Assembly: GCA_016125265.1 (NCBI GenBank)
Contig: WGMC01000002.1
Coordinates: forward strand, 1 to 64,000
Length of the DNA stretch: 64,000 nucleotides
Direction: 5' to 3'
DNA from: Planctomycetaceae bacterium
GTDB lineage: Bacteria > Planctomycetota > UBA1135 > GCA-002686595
The notes under the pieces were generated by a model. That model searched no databases. It was not told the origin of the DNA and saw only the letters and a list, made by a program, of their open reading frames with translations. The translations under genes and the position numbers were made by a program. Shown one piece after another: positions 1 through 8,419 of this stretch (positions are counted from its first letter, which is position 1; each line of letters starts with the position of its first letter).

Positions 1-29
1 CTTCGGCCGCCTTTCGCCGCCTGGCGGCA

Positions 30-94
30 CTTTGGGGCCGCGGCCGTCCTCGACGACCTGTTCAAGGTCGACTGTGGATGCCACGGCCCCAAAG
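30..94. repeat. Inverted repeat with nested hairpin at the left edge
   Basis: Two perfect 11-base complementary arms (30-40 and 84-94, CTTTGGGGCCG and its reverse complement) flank a 43-base loop. The loop contains a smaller 6-bp hairpin (54-59 with 65-70). It lies downstream of the radical SAM gene, which ends at 183 on the minus strand, so it could act as a terminator or be part of a repeat. None of the frames across bases 1-182 looks like a convincing gene end, so the rest of this edge is unassigned. Confidence 0.4.
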
Positions 95-182
95 CACCAC
101 CAGACAGCGACTTGGGCTCGTCGGATCGGAAACCTGATGAACAACCCGGGCTAGGACACGAGCCGCCTCCGCCCAAACGGTC

Positions 183-1661
183 TCAGCAGGCGACTTCCAT
201 CGCCGCGGCGGCCTGGTCGCGGCGATCCCTGCGGTCGCGTTTCTCGGCGCGGCGTTTGACGATCGACATCAACCGCGGCGCGCCGGACCACACGAGGAAG
301 CGGTCGGTGGCGCGCTCGGCCAGGCGGCGCGCGCCGCCCGGCAGGCGCTCGAGTCGCTTGTAGTGCTTGACCAGCGACTTGAAGTGCTCCTGGAACATCA
401 ACACTTGGTCGCGCGTGATGCTGGCCTGCTCGAGCGCCGTGTCGCGGAAGTAGTCCGTGACGACACGATCCTTCGCCCACAGACCCTCTTTCGTCACCAA
501 GTCGTAGAGCGGTGTGCCCTCGTAGGGATAGAAAATCGAGTGCTGGATGAAGTCCGGGTCGATCTCGGCGTTGAGCTTGATGGTGTCGAGCACCGCGGCC
601 GGCGTCTCGTGCGGCGAACCGACGATGTTGTAGGACATCACCTGGATGCCCTTGCGCTTGAACTTGAGGAACGACTCGACCAGCTTTTCGTTCGAGAGGC
701 GCCGGTTCAGGATCGCGTTGCGGATCTCCTCGTTGCCCGCTTCGATCGCCATGTGCACACGCACACAACCCGCCGCGGCCAGCGTGTCGACCATCCAGTC
801 GTCCACCAGGTTGGGACGCATGTTGCAGCCAAACGGCTTGCCCACACGCTCCTTGTAGAGCGGCGCGAACTCCTTCAACCAGCGTTTCGACACGCCGAAG
901 ATGTCGTCTTCGAAGAAGAACCCTTGGATCTGCGGGTGGCACGCCTGGTACTCGAGGATCTCGTCGATGAACCGCGGCACGTCCTTGAAGCGCACGAACT
1001 TGCCCTGGTCCTTCGACGTCTCGATCAGCGCGATGTTGCAGCAGTAGGCACAGTCGTAGGGGCAACCGCGGCTGCCCATCAGGATGCCCACCTGCTCGCG
1101 GATCACCATCAGTCGCGAGAAGTGGTGGTAGATCTCCCAGTCCGGCCGCGGCTGTTCGTTGAGGTTCGCGAGCGGCGCCGGAGGCCCCTTTTGCACTTCG
1201 CCCGTGCTGTCGCGCCACCAGATGCCGGGGACGTCCTTTGGCGTCCGGCCCTCGTCGAGCGCGGTCGCCAGAAGCGCCAGGGGCACCTCGCCGTCGCCCT
1301 TGCAGATCATGTCGATGCCCGGGGTCGCGATCGCGTCCTCGGCCGACAGCGTCGGGTGCATGCCCCCCACCAGGGTCGGGAAGTCGAAGTGCTGTTTGAG
1401 CGCCGGCGCCCAGCGGCGCACGTAGGGGTACTGGTTCGTCGTCGCGGAGAACGCGATCAGGGTCTTCCCCGTCTCCGCTTGGTTCACGCGGATCCAGGAG
1501 ACGATGTCCTCCTCCGGCAGGTCGTGGTGGACGTGCAGGAGTTCGCAATCGTGCCCCGCGGCCTTGGCGGCCGCCGACAGGGTCGCGATGCCCTCGTAGT
1601 AGTAGCCCGACCAGGAGGGGTCCGGGCTGACCATGTCGGGGTAGATGAAGAGGATCTTCAA
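183..1661 (-). CDS. B12-binding-domain radical SAM protein
   Basis: This is a 492-residue cobalamin-binding radical SAM enzyme; the substrate cannot be told from sequence. The N-terminal 150 or so residues form the B12-binding Rossmann-like domain (KILFIYPD start, GGMHPT loop near 100). The radical SAM core follows, with the 4Fe-4S cysteines C200, C204 and C207 in GCPYDCAYCC. Such proteins typically carry out methylations or rearrangements in lipid, hopanoid or cofactor pathways. I chose a TTG start at 1661, which gives the family-typical N-terminus. An in-frame ATG at 1775 would add 38 residues, 29 of which are translated tandem repeat, and is unlikely. The gene is monocistronic and faces away from the tldD pair. 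Confidence 0.85.
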   Translation of the reverse strand: MKILFIYPDMVSPDPSWSGYYYEGIATLSAAAKAAGHDCELLHVHHDLPEEDIVSWIRVNQAETGKTLIAFSATTNQYPYVRRWAPALKQHFDFPTLVGGMHPTLSAEDAIATPGIDMICKGDGEVPLALLATALDEGRTPKDVPGIWWRDSTGEVQKGPPAPLANLNEQPRPDWEIYHHFSRLMVIREQVGILMGSRGCPYDCAYCCNIALIETSKDQGKFVRFKDVPRFIDEILEYQACHPQIQGFFFEDDIFGVSKRWLKEFAPLYKERVGKPFGCNMRPNLVDDWMVDTLAAAGCVRVHMAIEAGNEEIRNAILNRRLSNEKLVESFLKFKRKGIQVMSYNIVGSPHETPAAVLDTIKLNAEIDPDFIQHSIFYPYEGTPLYDLVTKEGLWAKDRVVTDYFRDTALEQASITRDQVLMFQEHFKSLVKHYKRLERLPGGARRLAERATDRFLVWSGAPRLMSIVKRRAEKRDRRDRRDQAAAAMEVAC

Positions 1662-1700
1662 GGTCGTTCGCTCGGGAAAATACGGCGGGGCCGCGGACTG

Positions 1701-1805
1701 TATGCCGGGCGCGCCAGCCAGTATGCCGGGCGCGCCAGCCAGTGTGCCGGGCGCGCCAGCCAGTGTGCCGGGCACGCCAGCCGGTGGGCCGGGCGCACCA
1801 GCCGG
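1701..1805. repeat. Tandem array, five 21-bp units
   Basis: Units start at 1701, 1722, 1743, 1764 and 1785. The first two are identical and the third differs only at the second base. The last two carry more changes. The core is GCCGGGCGCGCCAGCC. The array occupies the gap between the radical SAM start (1661) and the tldD-like gene (2007), a 345-base stretch with no gene. Because the unit is a multiple of three, it stays open in several frames and produces spurious 7-residue repeats. No unique spacers are present, so it is not a CRISPR array. Confidence 0.9.
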
Positions 1806-2006
1806 AAGGGCGGTCCGCTCGTGTATCGGCCAGAAGATACCACCTACCGTGCACGTAAGGATTGGCCCCGGGGACCGAACCGGGGGTCAACGGGGGTCCG
1901 ATCGTCCCCTTCTCGCCACCTGGGCCGCTTCCCGCCACCAGGGTTCTGGGTCCCCACGGTGTGCCGGGGCCTGTTCCCGCCCCCCACCTCGGCCCATCAT
2001 GCCCCC

Positions 2007-3416
2007 ATGCACACCCAAGAGGACCCCACGGCCTGGTTGGCCTCGGCCCTGGTCGGCCGCGAGGACGGTTTCGTCGAGCTGCGCCTGCACAGGAAGCGCC
2101 AGCGCTCCGTCGCCGTCGAGAAGGGCCGTGTGGACGCGGCCATGAGCACCGAACACTCCGGAGTGGGTGTCCGCGTGCTCGAGGGTGGCACCTTTGGTTT
2201 CGCCAGCACCGGGAGCCTCGAGATCGAAGCCATCCGCCGGGCGATCGACGACGCCCGGTCGGCGGCGCGCGCGTCGGCTGGCCTGCGCCGGGCGCGGATC
2301 GAGAACCTCGCGCCCGCGCAGCTCGCGCGGGGGCGCTTCGAAGTGCCCGGGTACGACGAGCTCGAGGGCCGCTCCCTCGAGGAGTTGTTGCAGCTCGTGC
2401 TCAGCACCGAGGCTCGCGCTCGCGCCAGCTCCGGTTCGGTGGACAGCGCGAGCTGCGCGTACACGGAAGTGCTCGAGGAGAAGGCGATCGTGACCACCGA
2501 TGGCGCGCGCGCCTGGCTCCGCCACGTGCGTCCCGAGCTGCGTGTCGGTGCCATCGCGCGGGACGGGGCGCAGCTCCAGCGCGGCTCCCGATCCGTGGGA
2601 GCCACGGGAGGTTGGGAGTGCCTGTTCCGCGCCGCCGGTGCGGACCAACTCGCCGACGAGGCCGCCCGCATCGCCGTGGACCGCCTCGGTGCCGGGTATC
2701 CCGAAGGCGGACGCAAACGTGTGTTGCTCTCTCCCGCGCTCGTCGGCCTATTGACCCACGAGGCGATCGGGCACACGGTCGAAGCGGACTTCGTGCAGAG
2801 CGGGAGCTGCGCCGCGGGCAAGTTGGGCCAGCGCGTCGCGAGCGAACTCGTGACTCTGTGCGATTCCGGCGCCAGTGAATACACCGACGGCGCGGGCGGC
2901 ACGCTGCCCGTCGACGATGAGGGTGTGTTCGCCGGTCGCACGGCGATCATCGAACAGGGTGTGCTCAAGAACTACCTGCACAACCGCGAGTCGGCGGCGC
3001 ACTTCGGGGTTGCTCCCACCGGCAACGGCCGCGCGTGGGAGTACCAGAACGAGCCCTTGATCCGCATGCGCAACACCTACATCGAGCCCGGGACGAGCAC
3101 CTTCGAACAACTGCTCGAGGGCATCGAGGACGGCTACCTGCTCGACGGCCCCGCCAACGGCCAAGCGGACGCGAACGGCGAGTTCATGTTCGGCACGCAG
3201 GAGGCGTACCACGTGAAGAACGGCGTCGTCGGGCCGCTGCTGCGCGGCGTGAACCTCTCGGGCCGAGCCTTCGACGTGCTCGCCAGCGTCGACGGGGTCG
3301 GGCGCGACTTCCGCTGGGATCTGGGCTCGGGCCACTGCGGCAAGGGGCAACCCGCCAAGGTCGACGCCGGCGGGCCGTGGGTGCGCTGCGAAGTGCTGCT
3401 CGGGGGGCGCGGTTGA
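2007..3416 (+). CDS. tldD: TldD-like metalloprotease subunit
   Basis: A 469-residue protein of the TldD/PmbA (U62) family. TldD-TldE heterodimers degrade unfolded peptides and process some modified peptides in the cytoplasm. The zinc motif HEAIGH (H251, E252, H256) is intact, which marks this as the catalytic TldD subunit. The ATG at 2007 gives a normal family N-terminus; the frame is open far upstream, but that part is an Arg-rich shadow of the opposite strand. The stop overlaps the next start (TGATG), so the two subunits are translationally coupled. Confidence 0.92.
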   Translation: MHTQEDPTAWLASALVGREDGFVELRLHRKRQRSVAVEKGRVDAAMSTEHSGVGVRVLEGGTFGFASTGSLEIEAIRRAIDDARSAARASAGLRRARIENLAPAQLARGRFEVPGYDELEGRSLEELLQLVLSTEARARASSGSVDSASCAYTEVLEEKAIVTTDGARAWLRHVRPELRVGAIARDGAQLQRGSRSVGATGGWECLFRAAGADQLADEAARIAVDRLGAGYPEGGRKRVLLSPALVGLLTHEAIGHTVEADFVQSGSCAAGKLGQRVASELVTLCDSGASEYTDGAGGTLPVDDEGVFAGRTAIIEQGVLKNYLHNRESAAHFGVAPTGNGRAWEYQNEPLIRMRNTYIEPGTSTFEQLLEGIEDGYLLDGPANGQADANGEFMFGTQEAYHVKNGVVGPLLRGVNLSGRAFDVLASVDGVGRDFRWDLGSGHCGKGQPAKVDAGGPWVRCEVLLGGRG

Positions 3417-4819
3417 TGGGCACGAGAACGCAGGTCGTGGACGAACGCGGCGCCGCGCTCGAGCGCGCGGATCTTCTGGAGCGCTGCGACGCCGCCGTCG
3501 CGCACGCGCTCGCGTCCGGGGCCGACGAGGCCGAGGCCTTTGCGTCGAGCCACGGCGGCACTTCGGTGCAGCTCGAGAAGGGCGATTTGCAACTGGCGCG
3601 GGTTTCGATGGGCGAAGCGCTGGGCCTGCGTGTGTTCGTCGGCGGGCGCCTCGGGTTCGCCTCGACGAACCAGGCGGCGAGCCCCGCGGCGCTCGCGGAC
3701 CTCGCCGCTTCCGCGGTCGCGCTCGCGAAGCTCTCGCCCGTCGACCCCGCTGCGGGATTGCTCGCGGCGCGCGAACTCTTCGGGGGTCCATTGCCGAGCG
3801 AACCCGCGCTCTGGGCCCTCGCGCCCGCGTCCGTCGTGGCGCTCGCCGGCAAGCTGATGGAGGTCTGCCGCGGCTTCGACAAACGGGTGTCCGTCGACCA
3901 GGGTGCGATCCGTTTCTCGCGCGGGTCATCGGCGGTGGTTTCGTCGCGCGGCGCGCGCGCGGCGGAGTCCGACGCGGGGCTCTCGGCCAGCCTCTTCGGC
4001 ATGGCCGTCGACGGCGCGGACGTCGGTGGTTTCGACGCGCTGTCGGAGTGGACCCGCGGCGCGGATTCGTTCGAACCGGCGCTCGAGCGCATGGGACGGC
4101 GCTTCGCGCGCACCGTGCTCGACAACCTCGGCGCGGGAAAGGCGACGAGTTACCGAGGTCCAGTGCTGTTTGCGCCCGACGCGTTTGCGGAGCTCTTCCT
4201 CGGCCCGCTCGTCGGCGCGCTCTCGGCGCTCGCCGTGCAGCGCGGACGCAGCGCCTTGGCCGGCAAGCTCGGCACCGCCGTCGCCGCGGCGCACTTCACC
4301 CTGCGCGATGCGCCCGGCGACGCGGAACTCGCCGGCGCGTGCCTCGTGGACCGCGAGGGCAGCGCGACGGCGGACCGCGCGCTGGTCGAGCGGGGTGTGC
4401 TGGGGACGTACCTCTCCAATGCGCGCGCCGCGCGCCTCGAGGGACTTGCGGAGAGCACCGGCCACGCCCAGGGCAGCGCCCGGGGTGTGCCCGGGATCGG
4501 CGCCCACAACCTCGTCGTCGACGCAGGGGATGGCGGCGACGCCAAGGAGATGGCCGCACGGCTCGGCCGGGGCCTCCTGGTCGGGCGATTCAGCGGCACG
4601 GTCGACGGCACCAGCGGCGACTTCTCAGGCGTGGCGAAGAGCGCGCGTTGGGTGGAAGGGGGCGAAATCGTGCGCTCCCTGGGCGAGACCCTGATCGCGG
4701 GCAACGCCTTCGAGGCCCTGGGGCAGCTCGGCGCGCTCTCGACGGAGCGGGAGACCCTCGGCGGCTCGGCGAGGGTGCCCTGGGCGATCGCGGACGGATT
4801 GAACGTGACGGCCGGCTGA
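3416..4819 (+). CDS. tldE: TldE/PmbA-like protease subunit
   Basis: A 467-residue member of the same family as the upstream gene but without the HExxxH zinc motif, as expected for the non-catalytic TldE/PmbA partner. The family N-terminal segment (EAFASSHGGTSVQLEKGDL) and the C-terminal glycine-rich segment (TVDGTSGDFSGVAKSARW) are clear. The ATG at 3416 overlaps the tldD stop by one base. The gene is followed after 88 bases by tRNA-Leu. A small GGCGCC..GGCGCC hairpin at 4825-4844 with a T-rich loop may end the operon, though no proper U-tract follows. Confidence 0.9.
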   Translation: MGTRTQVVDERGAALERADLLERCDAAVAHALASGADEAEAFASSHGGTSVQLEKGDLQLARVSMGEALGLRVFVGGRLGFASTNQAASPAALADLAASAVALAKLSPVDPAAGLLAARELFGGPLPSEPALWALAPASVVALAGKLMEVCRGFDKRVSVDQGAIRFSRGSSAVVSSRGARAAESDAGLSASLFGMAVDGADVGGFDALSEWTRGADSFEPALERMGRRFARTVLDNLGAGKATSYRGPVLFAPDAFAELFLGPLVGALSALAVQRGRSALAGKLGTAVAAAHFTLRDAPGDAELAGACLVDREGSATADRALVERGVLGTYLSNARAARLEGLAESTGHAQGSARGVPGIGAHNLVVDAGDGGDAKEMAARLGRGLLVGRFSGTVDGTSGDFSGVAKSARWVEGGEIVRSLGETLIAGNAFEALGQLGALSTERETLGGSARVPWAIADGLNVTAG

Positions 4820-4860
4820 CTGCCGGCGCCGCTTTTTGGGCGCCACACACCGACTGGCCG

Positions 4861-4889
4861 TTGACCGGCGCCCCCGCGCCCCGTATCGT
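4861..4889 (+). promoter_or_regulatory. Promoter of tRNA-Leu
   Basis: A -35 box TTGACC (4861-4866) and a -10 box TATCGT (4884-4889) are separated by 17 bases. The mature tRNA begins at 4908, 18 bases after the -10 box. Spacing and sequence fit a housekeeping sigma-70-type promoter; the assignment is by inspection only. Confidence 0.65.
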
Positions 4890-4907
4890 TCGCGCCCTCG
4901 CAACTCG

Positions 4908-4994
4908 GCCCGGGTGGCGGAATCGGCAGACGCGCATGGTTCAGGTCCATGTTCCCGCAAGGGAGTGGGGGTTCGACTCCCCCCTCGGGCACCA
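4908..4994 (+). tRNA. tRNA-Leu (anticodon CAG)
   Basis: An 87-base class II tRNA. The acceptor arms GCCCGGG (4908-4914) and CTCGGGC (4984-4990) pair fully, allowing one G-U. The anticodon stem CATGG/CCATG encloses the loop TTCAGGT with anticodon CAG at 4942-4944, reading the leucine codon CUG. A long variable arm (GTTCCCGCAAGGGAG), a standard GGTTCGACTCC T-loop and an encoded CCA end (4992-4994) are present. CUG is expected to be a major leucine codon in so GC-rich a genome. Confidence 0.97.
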
Positions 4995-5001
4995 CCTTCC
5001 C

Positions 5002-5089
5002 GGCACTCGGTTCACCGCCCGCCGGGACGCGATTCACCGCCCGCCGGCACTCGGTTCACCGCCCGCCGGCACTCGGTTCACCGCCCGCC
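5002..5089. repeat. Tandem array, four 22-bp units after tRNA-Leu
   Basis: The unit GGCACTCGGTTCACCGCCCG plus CC occurs at 5002, 5046 and 5068 in identical form. A variant starting GGGACGCGATTC lies at 5024, and a partial fifth unit starts at 5090. The array begins seven bases after the tRNA CCA end. It runs through the 3' end of rsmG, whose stop codon (5078-5080 on the minus strand) lies inside the last full unit. The final codons of rsmG are therefore repeat-derived. Confidence 0.9.
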
Positions 5090-5929
5090 GGGACTGCGGT
5101 AGACGAGTAGGGCCCGCTGGCCCATCCCGCCGGGAAGCTCGTGCTCCCACACCGTGTCGAGGCGGAATCCCAGGCGCTCCGCTTCGCGCTCGGCCGCGCG
5201 CACTTCGCGCGACCAGGACGGCCCCTTGAACATCACCAGATCGGTGAACTGGTGGCGCACCTTGCGCAGCATGCGCACGTTTTCGCGCACGGACGACAGC
5301 GCCCGCACGAACACGACGTCGTAGGGGTTGCGCGCGAGGTGCTCCTCGCCGCGCGCCCACACGGCGGTCGCGTTCGGGAGGCCCATGTGGTCGATGGATT
5401 CCTGCACGAAGTCGACGCGCTTCTTGCGGCTGTCGAGCAACACCACACGCGCCTGCGCTTCGCACAGGGCGGTCGGCATGCCCGGGAAACCGCCGCCGGT
5501 GCCCAGGTCGAGCACCGTGCGCCCCATCAGCGGCAGGAGGCGCGTGGCGCGGAAGCAGTCGAGGTAGTGCTTCACGGCGATCTCCTTGGGATCGACGATC
5601 GCCGTCAGGTTGAGGCGGCGGTTGCCCTCGAGCACGAAGCGCGCGTGTTTGGCGTAGCTCTCGAGCACGCCGGGTGCGACACCCTCCGCTGCGAAGGCCT
5701 CTTCGAGGGCCGCGAGCAGCGCCGCTTCGGTCGGGAGCGGCCCATCGGCGAGCGAGGGATTCGGGCGGTCTTCGAGTTCCAACTCGTCCGCATCCGGCTC
5801 CGCATCCGAGGCGGCGCGCCCGTCCGCGCCGCCGTCGCCGCCGGCGGTCGGCCCCTCCCGTTCGGACCGATCCCCGGGAAGCGGACCGGAGGACGGACCG
5901 GGGAGGGGATCGGCGGGGGGAGTGCTCAT
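5078..5929 (-). CDS. rsmG: 16S rRNA (guanine-527-N7)-methyltransferase RsmG
   Basis: A 283-residue RsmG (GidB) enzyme, which methylates N7 of G527 in 16S rRNA with SAM. The Rossmann SAM-binding motif DLGTGGGFPG is at 141-150. It is followed by LLDSRKKRVDFVQE and by the family segment NPYDVVFVRAL. The first 65 or so residues are an acidic, Gly/Pro-rich extension absent from typical family members (about 210 residues) and probably disordered. The C-terminus runs into the 22-bp tandem array. A possible -10 hexamer lies five bases upstream of the ATG. Confidence 0.93.
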   Translation of the reverse strand: MSTPPADPLPGPSSGPLPGDRSEREGPTAGGDGGADGRAASDAEPDADELELEDRPNPSLADGPLPTEAALLAALEEAFAAEGVAPGVLESYAKHARFVLEGNRRLNLTAIVDPKEIAVKHYLDCFRATRLLPLMGRTVLDLGTGGGFPGMPTALCEAQARVVLLDSRKKRVDFVQESIDHMGLPNATAVWARGEEHLARNPYDVVFVRALSSVRENVRMLRKVRHQFTDLVMFKGPSWSREVRAAEREAERLGFRLDTVWEHELPGGMGQRALLVYRSPGGR

Positions 5930-5934
5930 CGGTG

Positions 5935-5940
5935 GGTCTA
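5935..5940 (-). promoter_or_regulatory. Candidate -10 box of rsmG, near-leaderless
   Basis: The hexamer TAGACC on the minus strand ends five bases before the rsmG ATG at 5929. If it is the -10 box, transcription would start at or inside the start codon. No clear -35 box is visible. It resembles similarly placed hexamers at 8689, 14484, 14573 and 22177. Confidence 0.35.
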
Positions 5941-6115
5941 GGAGTGCGGTCCAGACCGCCTGGAAAGGTCAGGCTCCGCGGCAAGATCGCGGGGAGGCGC
6001 CGTCGGGGCCCGATGGACGCGGTCCTTCCGGCGGAGCCTTGCGCTGCCTCCGGACGGGTGCGGCGGGCGTCCGAACGGGCACTGGCTTTTGGTGGCAGAG
6101 CCCCCGGGGGGGCGC

Positions 6116-6193
6116 TGGCAGGGCAGCGAGGATTCGAACCTCGAACCTACTGATTTGGAATCAGTCGCTCTAACCGTTAGGAGCTACTGCCCT
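6116..6193 (-). tRNA. tRNA-Trp (anticodon CCA)
   Basis: On the minus strand the acceptor arms AGGGCAG and CTGCCCT pair perfectly. The anticodon stem ACTGA/TCAGT holds a loop with anticodon CCA, which reads UGG. The discriminator base is G, the usual identity element of bacterial tRNA-Trp. The T-arm CGAGG-TTCGAAT-CCTCG is canonical, and the 3' CCA is encoded (6116-6118). Confidence 0.96.
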
Positions 6194-6664
6194 CGGGGAG
6201 CAACGAGAATAGTGCCGCGAGCGGGGCGGAGCAAGCGGCCCCCGAGGGAACGGAACCGGCGGGCAGCGTGTAGGCTGAGCAGCCCTCTCGCGTGTCTCCC
6301 ACGCCAAGGGTGCCCGCGCGCCCGCCCCACCGGGCGTCGGCGCCCGTGAAACCTGGGCCGGTTCGGTGCGCGAACCACCGCCACCGCCCTCGGATGGCGG
6401 TGGCGTGTCGCCCCGTTTCCCGTGGAGTCGTCTCCCGAGGAGCTGGGACGACGGGGCGGCCTCCCTGCGGTGGCCGCGTTTCGGTCGCGAGCCGGTTCCG
6501 TCGCGAACCCGTTCGGCCCTTGGCCAACGGTTCGACCCCGCGGACCGCGCTCACCCCGGGCGAAGCACACGCAGCCGGACACAACCCGACGGCGCGGCGG
6601 ACGCGGACTTGCTCCGCGCCGCGCGGCTCCTTCTCTTTTTCCTGGATCTCCTCTCCACCGCCAC
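6194..6664. other. Gene-free stretch with hairpins, upstream of pcnB
   Basis: About 470 bases between tRNA-Trp and the chosen pcnB start. It holds the tRNA promoter, a TAGGCT hexamer (6271-6276) and a perfect 9-bp stem (CCACCGCCA 6375-6383 with 6395-6403, 11-base loop), plus shorter stems on either side. It could be a structured leader. I found no RNase P, SRP, tmRNA or known riboswitch signature in it. A reading frame continuous with pcnB opens with an ATG at 6422, but its translation is Arg-rich and looks non-coding. Confidence 0.4.
6206..6234 (-). promoter_or_regulatory. Promoter of tRNA-Trp
   Basis: On the minus strand a TTGCTC -35 box (6234-6229) and a TATTCT -10 box (6211-6206) are separated by 17 bases. 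The mature tRNA 5' end follows 12 bases further on, at 6193. Confidence 0.6.
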
Positions 6665-8395
6665 GTGCAGCCCAACGCCCACGGCCCTGTTCCCGTTCCG
6701 ATCGGAAGCCCCCGCACCGACACGCCGGGCTCCACGCCGGCACCAACCGCGAACCAACCTCCCGTGCCCGAGCCCGAAAGCGAAGCCCAACGCCTGCCCG
6801 GCGCGCGCCGCAAACTGCGCAGCCGGCACGACCCGGCCTACGGACCGACTCCTGTTTCCGCACCCGCGCCCCTGCCGCAGGACGCACCGCCGCGTCGTCG
6901 CGAACCCGCCGTCGAGCGCAGCGAGGGCGGCGCGCCGTCCAACGCCCGCGCGAGCGAGCGGGTCGACGGGGACCGCGGCGACGCGGGCTCCGCGCCGGCC
7001 CGCCGTTCCGCGCGCGTAGGTGGGTCGCGCGTCGAGGGAACCCGCCGCGACCGGCGTCGGCGGCGCCGCGAAGAGGAGTACGAGAACCTCGGCGAGGTCG
7101 ATCTGCCGCCCGGCTTCGACGAGGACCGCCCCCTCAGCCCTCCCCCGCCCTCCGGGGACCCGCGGACGGTTTCCGCCGAGGCGATCCAGCGCGAAAGAGT
7201 CGATGCCGACGCCATGCGTGTGACCGTGCGCCTGGCGCGTCGCGGATTCGAGGCCTACCTGGTCGGCGGATGTGTGCGCGACCTCTTGCTCGGCGTGCGG
7301 CCGAAGGACTTCGACGTGGCGACCGCCGCCCACCCGCGGCAGATCAAACGTGTGTTCCGCAACGGGCGCATCATCGGGCGGCGCTTCAAGTTGGTGCACG
7401 TGGTCTACGGCGACAAGGTCGTGGAGACCAGCACGTTCCGCGCCGAACCCCGGCAGGTCAAAGGCGACGAGGATCTGCTGATCGTCGACGACAACGAGTT
7501 CGGCACCGCCGAGCAGGACGCACGCCGGCGCGACTTCACGATCAACGCGCTGTTCCTCGACCCGCTCGAGTGGCGGATCCTCGACTACGTCGGCGGTCTC
7601 GAGGACCTGGACGCGCGTGTGTTGCGCACGATCGGCGAACCCCAGGTGCGCCTCGGCGAGGACCCCGTGCGCATCCTGCGCGCGATCAAGTTCGCGACGC
7701 GGCTCGACTTCCGCATCGACAAGGGCACGTGGGACGCCATGTGCCGCTGGGCGCCGGAGCTCGAGCGCTCCGCCCCCCCCAGGGTGGCCGAGGAAGTGCT
7801 GCGCCTCCTGCGTTCCGGTCACAGCGAACCGGCGTTCCGCCTGTTGCACCAATGCGGCGCCCTGCGTGTGGTGCTGCCGGCGGTCGGCGAACACGTGCAG
7901 GACCCCCAGCGGGCCGAGCGCTTCTGGCCGCTGCTCGCCGCCCTCGACCGGGAGGCGCGGGCCGGACGCGAAACGGACCCGGCCCTGGCCCTCGCGTTGC
8001 TCTACCTGCGACCCGTGGTCGAGCGCCTCGGCCGCGAGCTCGACCAACCGCCCTTCGCCGAGGGCGAGATCCTCGACGTGGCCGGGGAACTCCTGGAGCC
8101 GATGATCGCGGCCACACGCCTCTCGCGGCGGGACGTGGGCCTCGCCAGGCGCCTCCTGGCCAACCAGCGACGGTTCACGCAGACCCCCAGCAAACGCTTC
8201 CGGCCGCTCCTGTTCCTGCACAGCCCCGAGTTCGTCCCGTCGCTCGAACTGCTGCGGTTGGTCTCGGAGGCGAGCGGCACGGGCGCCGAACTGGTCGAAA
8301 CCTGGCGCGCGCGCCACGCCGAGGCCCGCGAGGTGGAGCCCGAGCAGGTCGAGCACCTGCGCGCCAAACGCCGCCGCCGTCGGCGCCGGAAGTGA
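6665..8395 (+). CDS. pcnB: Poly(A) polymerase / CCA-adding nucleotidyltransferase family, PcnB type
   Basis: A class II nucleotidyltransferase with a full PcnB-like head: YLVGGCVRDLLLG (from Y198), the catalytic KDFDVA with D215 and D217, a second conserved block RRRDFTINALF, and LGEDPVRILRAIKFATRL. The C-terminal tail is strongly basic (KRRRRRRRK), as in PcnB, and suits RNA binding. The enzyme would add poly(A) or heteropolymeric 3' tails to RNA for decay. The first 180 residues or so are Pro/Arg/Glu-rich and look disordered. The start is uncertain: GTG at 6665 (576 residues) is used here, and ATG 6422 would give 657. A hairpin follows the stop. Confidence 0.85.
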   Translation: MQPNAHGPVPVPIGSPRTDTPGSTPAPTANQPPVPEPESEAQRLPGARRKLRSRHDPAYGPTPVSAPAPLPQDAPPRRREPAVERSEGGAPSNARASERVDGDRGDAGSAPARRSARVGGSRVEGTRRDRRRRRREEEYENLGEVDLPPGFDEDRPLSPPPPSGDPRTVSAEAIQRERVDADAMRVTVRLARRGFEAYLVGGCVRDLLLGVRPKDFDVATAAHPRQIKRVFRNGRIIGRRFKLVHVVYGDKVVETSTFRAEPRQVKGDEDLLIVDDNEFGTAEQDARRRDFTINALFLDPLEWRILDYVGGLEDLDARVLRTIGEPQVRLGEDPVRILRAIKFATRLDFRIDKGTWDAMCRWAPELERSAPPRVAEEVLRLLRSGHSEPAFRLLHQCGALRVVLPAVGEHVQDPQRAERFWPLLAALDREARAGRETDPALALALLYLRPVVERLGRELDQPPFAEGEILDVAGELLEPMIAATRLSRRDVGLARRLLANQRRFTQTPSKRFRPLLFLHSPEFVPSLELLRLVSEASGTGAELVETWRARHAEAREVEPEQVEHLRAKRRRRRRRK

Positions 8396-8400
8396 GCCGA

Positions 8401-8419
8401 CCGCCCGAGGCGCGGGCGG
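8401..8419 (+). terminator. Possible terminator after pcnB
   Basis: CCGCCCG (8401-8407) and CGGGCGG (8413-8419) form a 7-bp GC stem with a 5-base loop, beginning six bases after the pcnB stop. It is followed by a pyrimidine-rich CCTCCTCTCT rather than a pure T-tract, so efficiency is uncertain. Confidence 0.5.

Noticed and set aside
1..182. 3' end of a plus-strand gene entering from the left edge
   Set aside because: The only frame open across it continues 180 bases into the radical SAM gene with shadow-like composition; the other two stop early without recognisable sequence.
1662..1775. N-terminal extension of the radical SAM protein to the ATG at 1775
   Set aside because: Most of the extension is a translation of the tandem repeat, and the B12-binding domain begins exactly at the TTG at 1661.
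1701..1805. Tandem repeats as a CRISPR array
   Set aside because: The 21-bp units are directly adjacent with no unique spacers, and no cas genes are nearby. The same applies to the 22-bp units at 5002-5089.
363..2006. Coding region continuous with and upstream of the TldD-like gene
   Set aside because: It is the antisense shadow of the radical SAM gene plus the repeat region, rich in Arg and His, and the family N-terminus starts at 2007.
6194..6664. RNase P RNA, SRP RNA, tmRNA or a known riboswitch
   Set aside because: None of the conserved sequence signatures of these RNAs was found on either strand.
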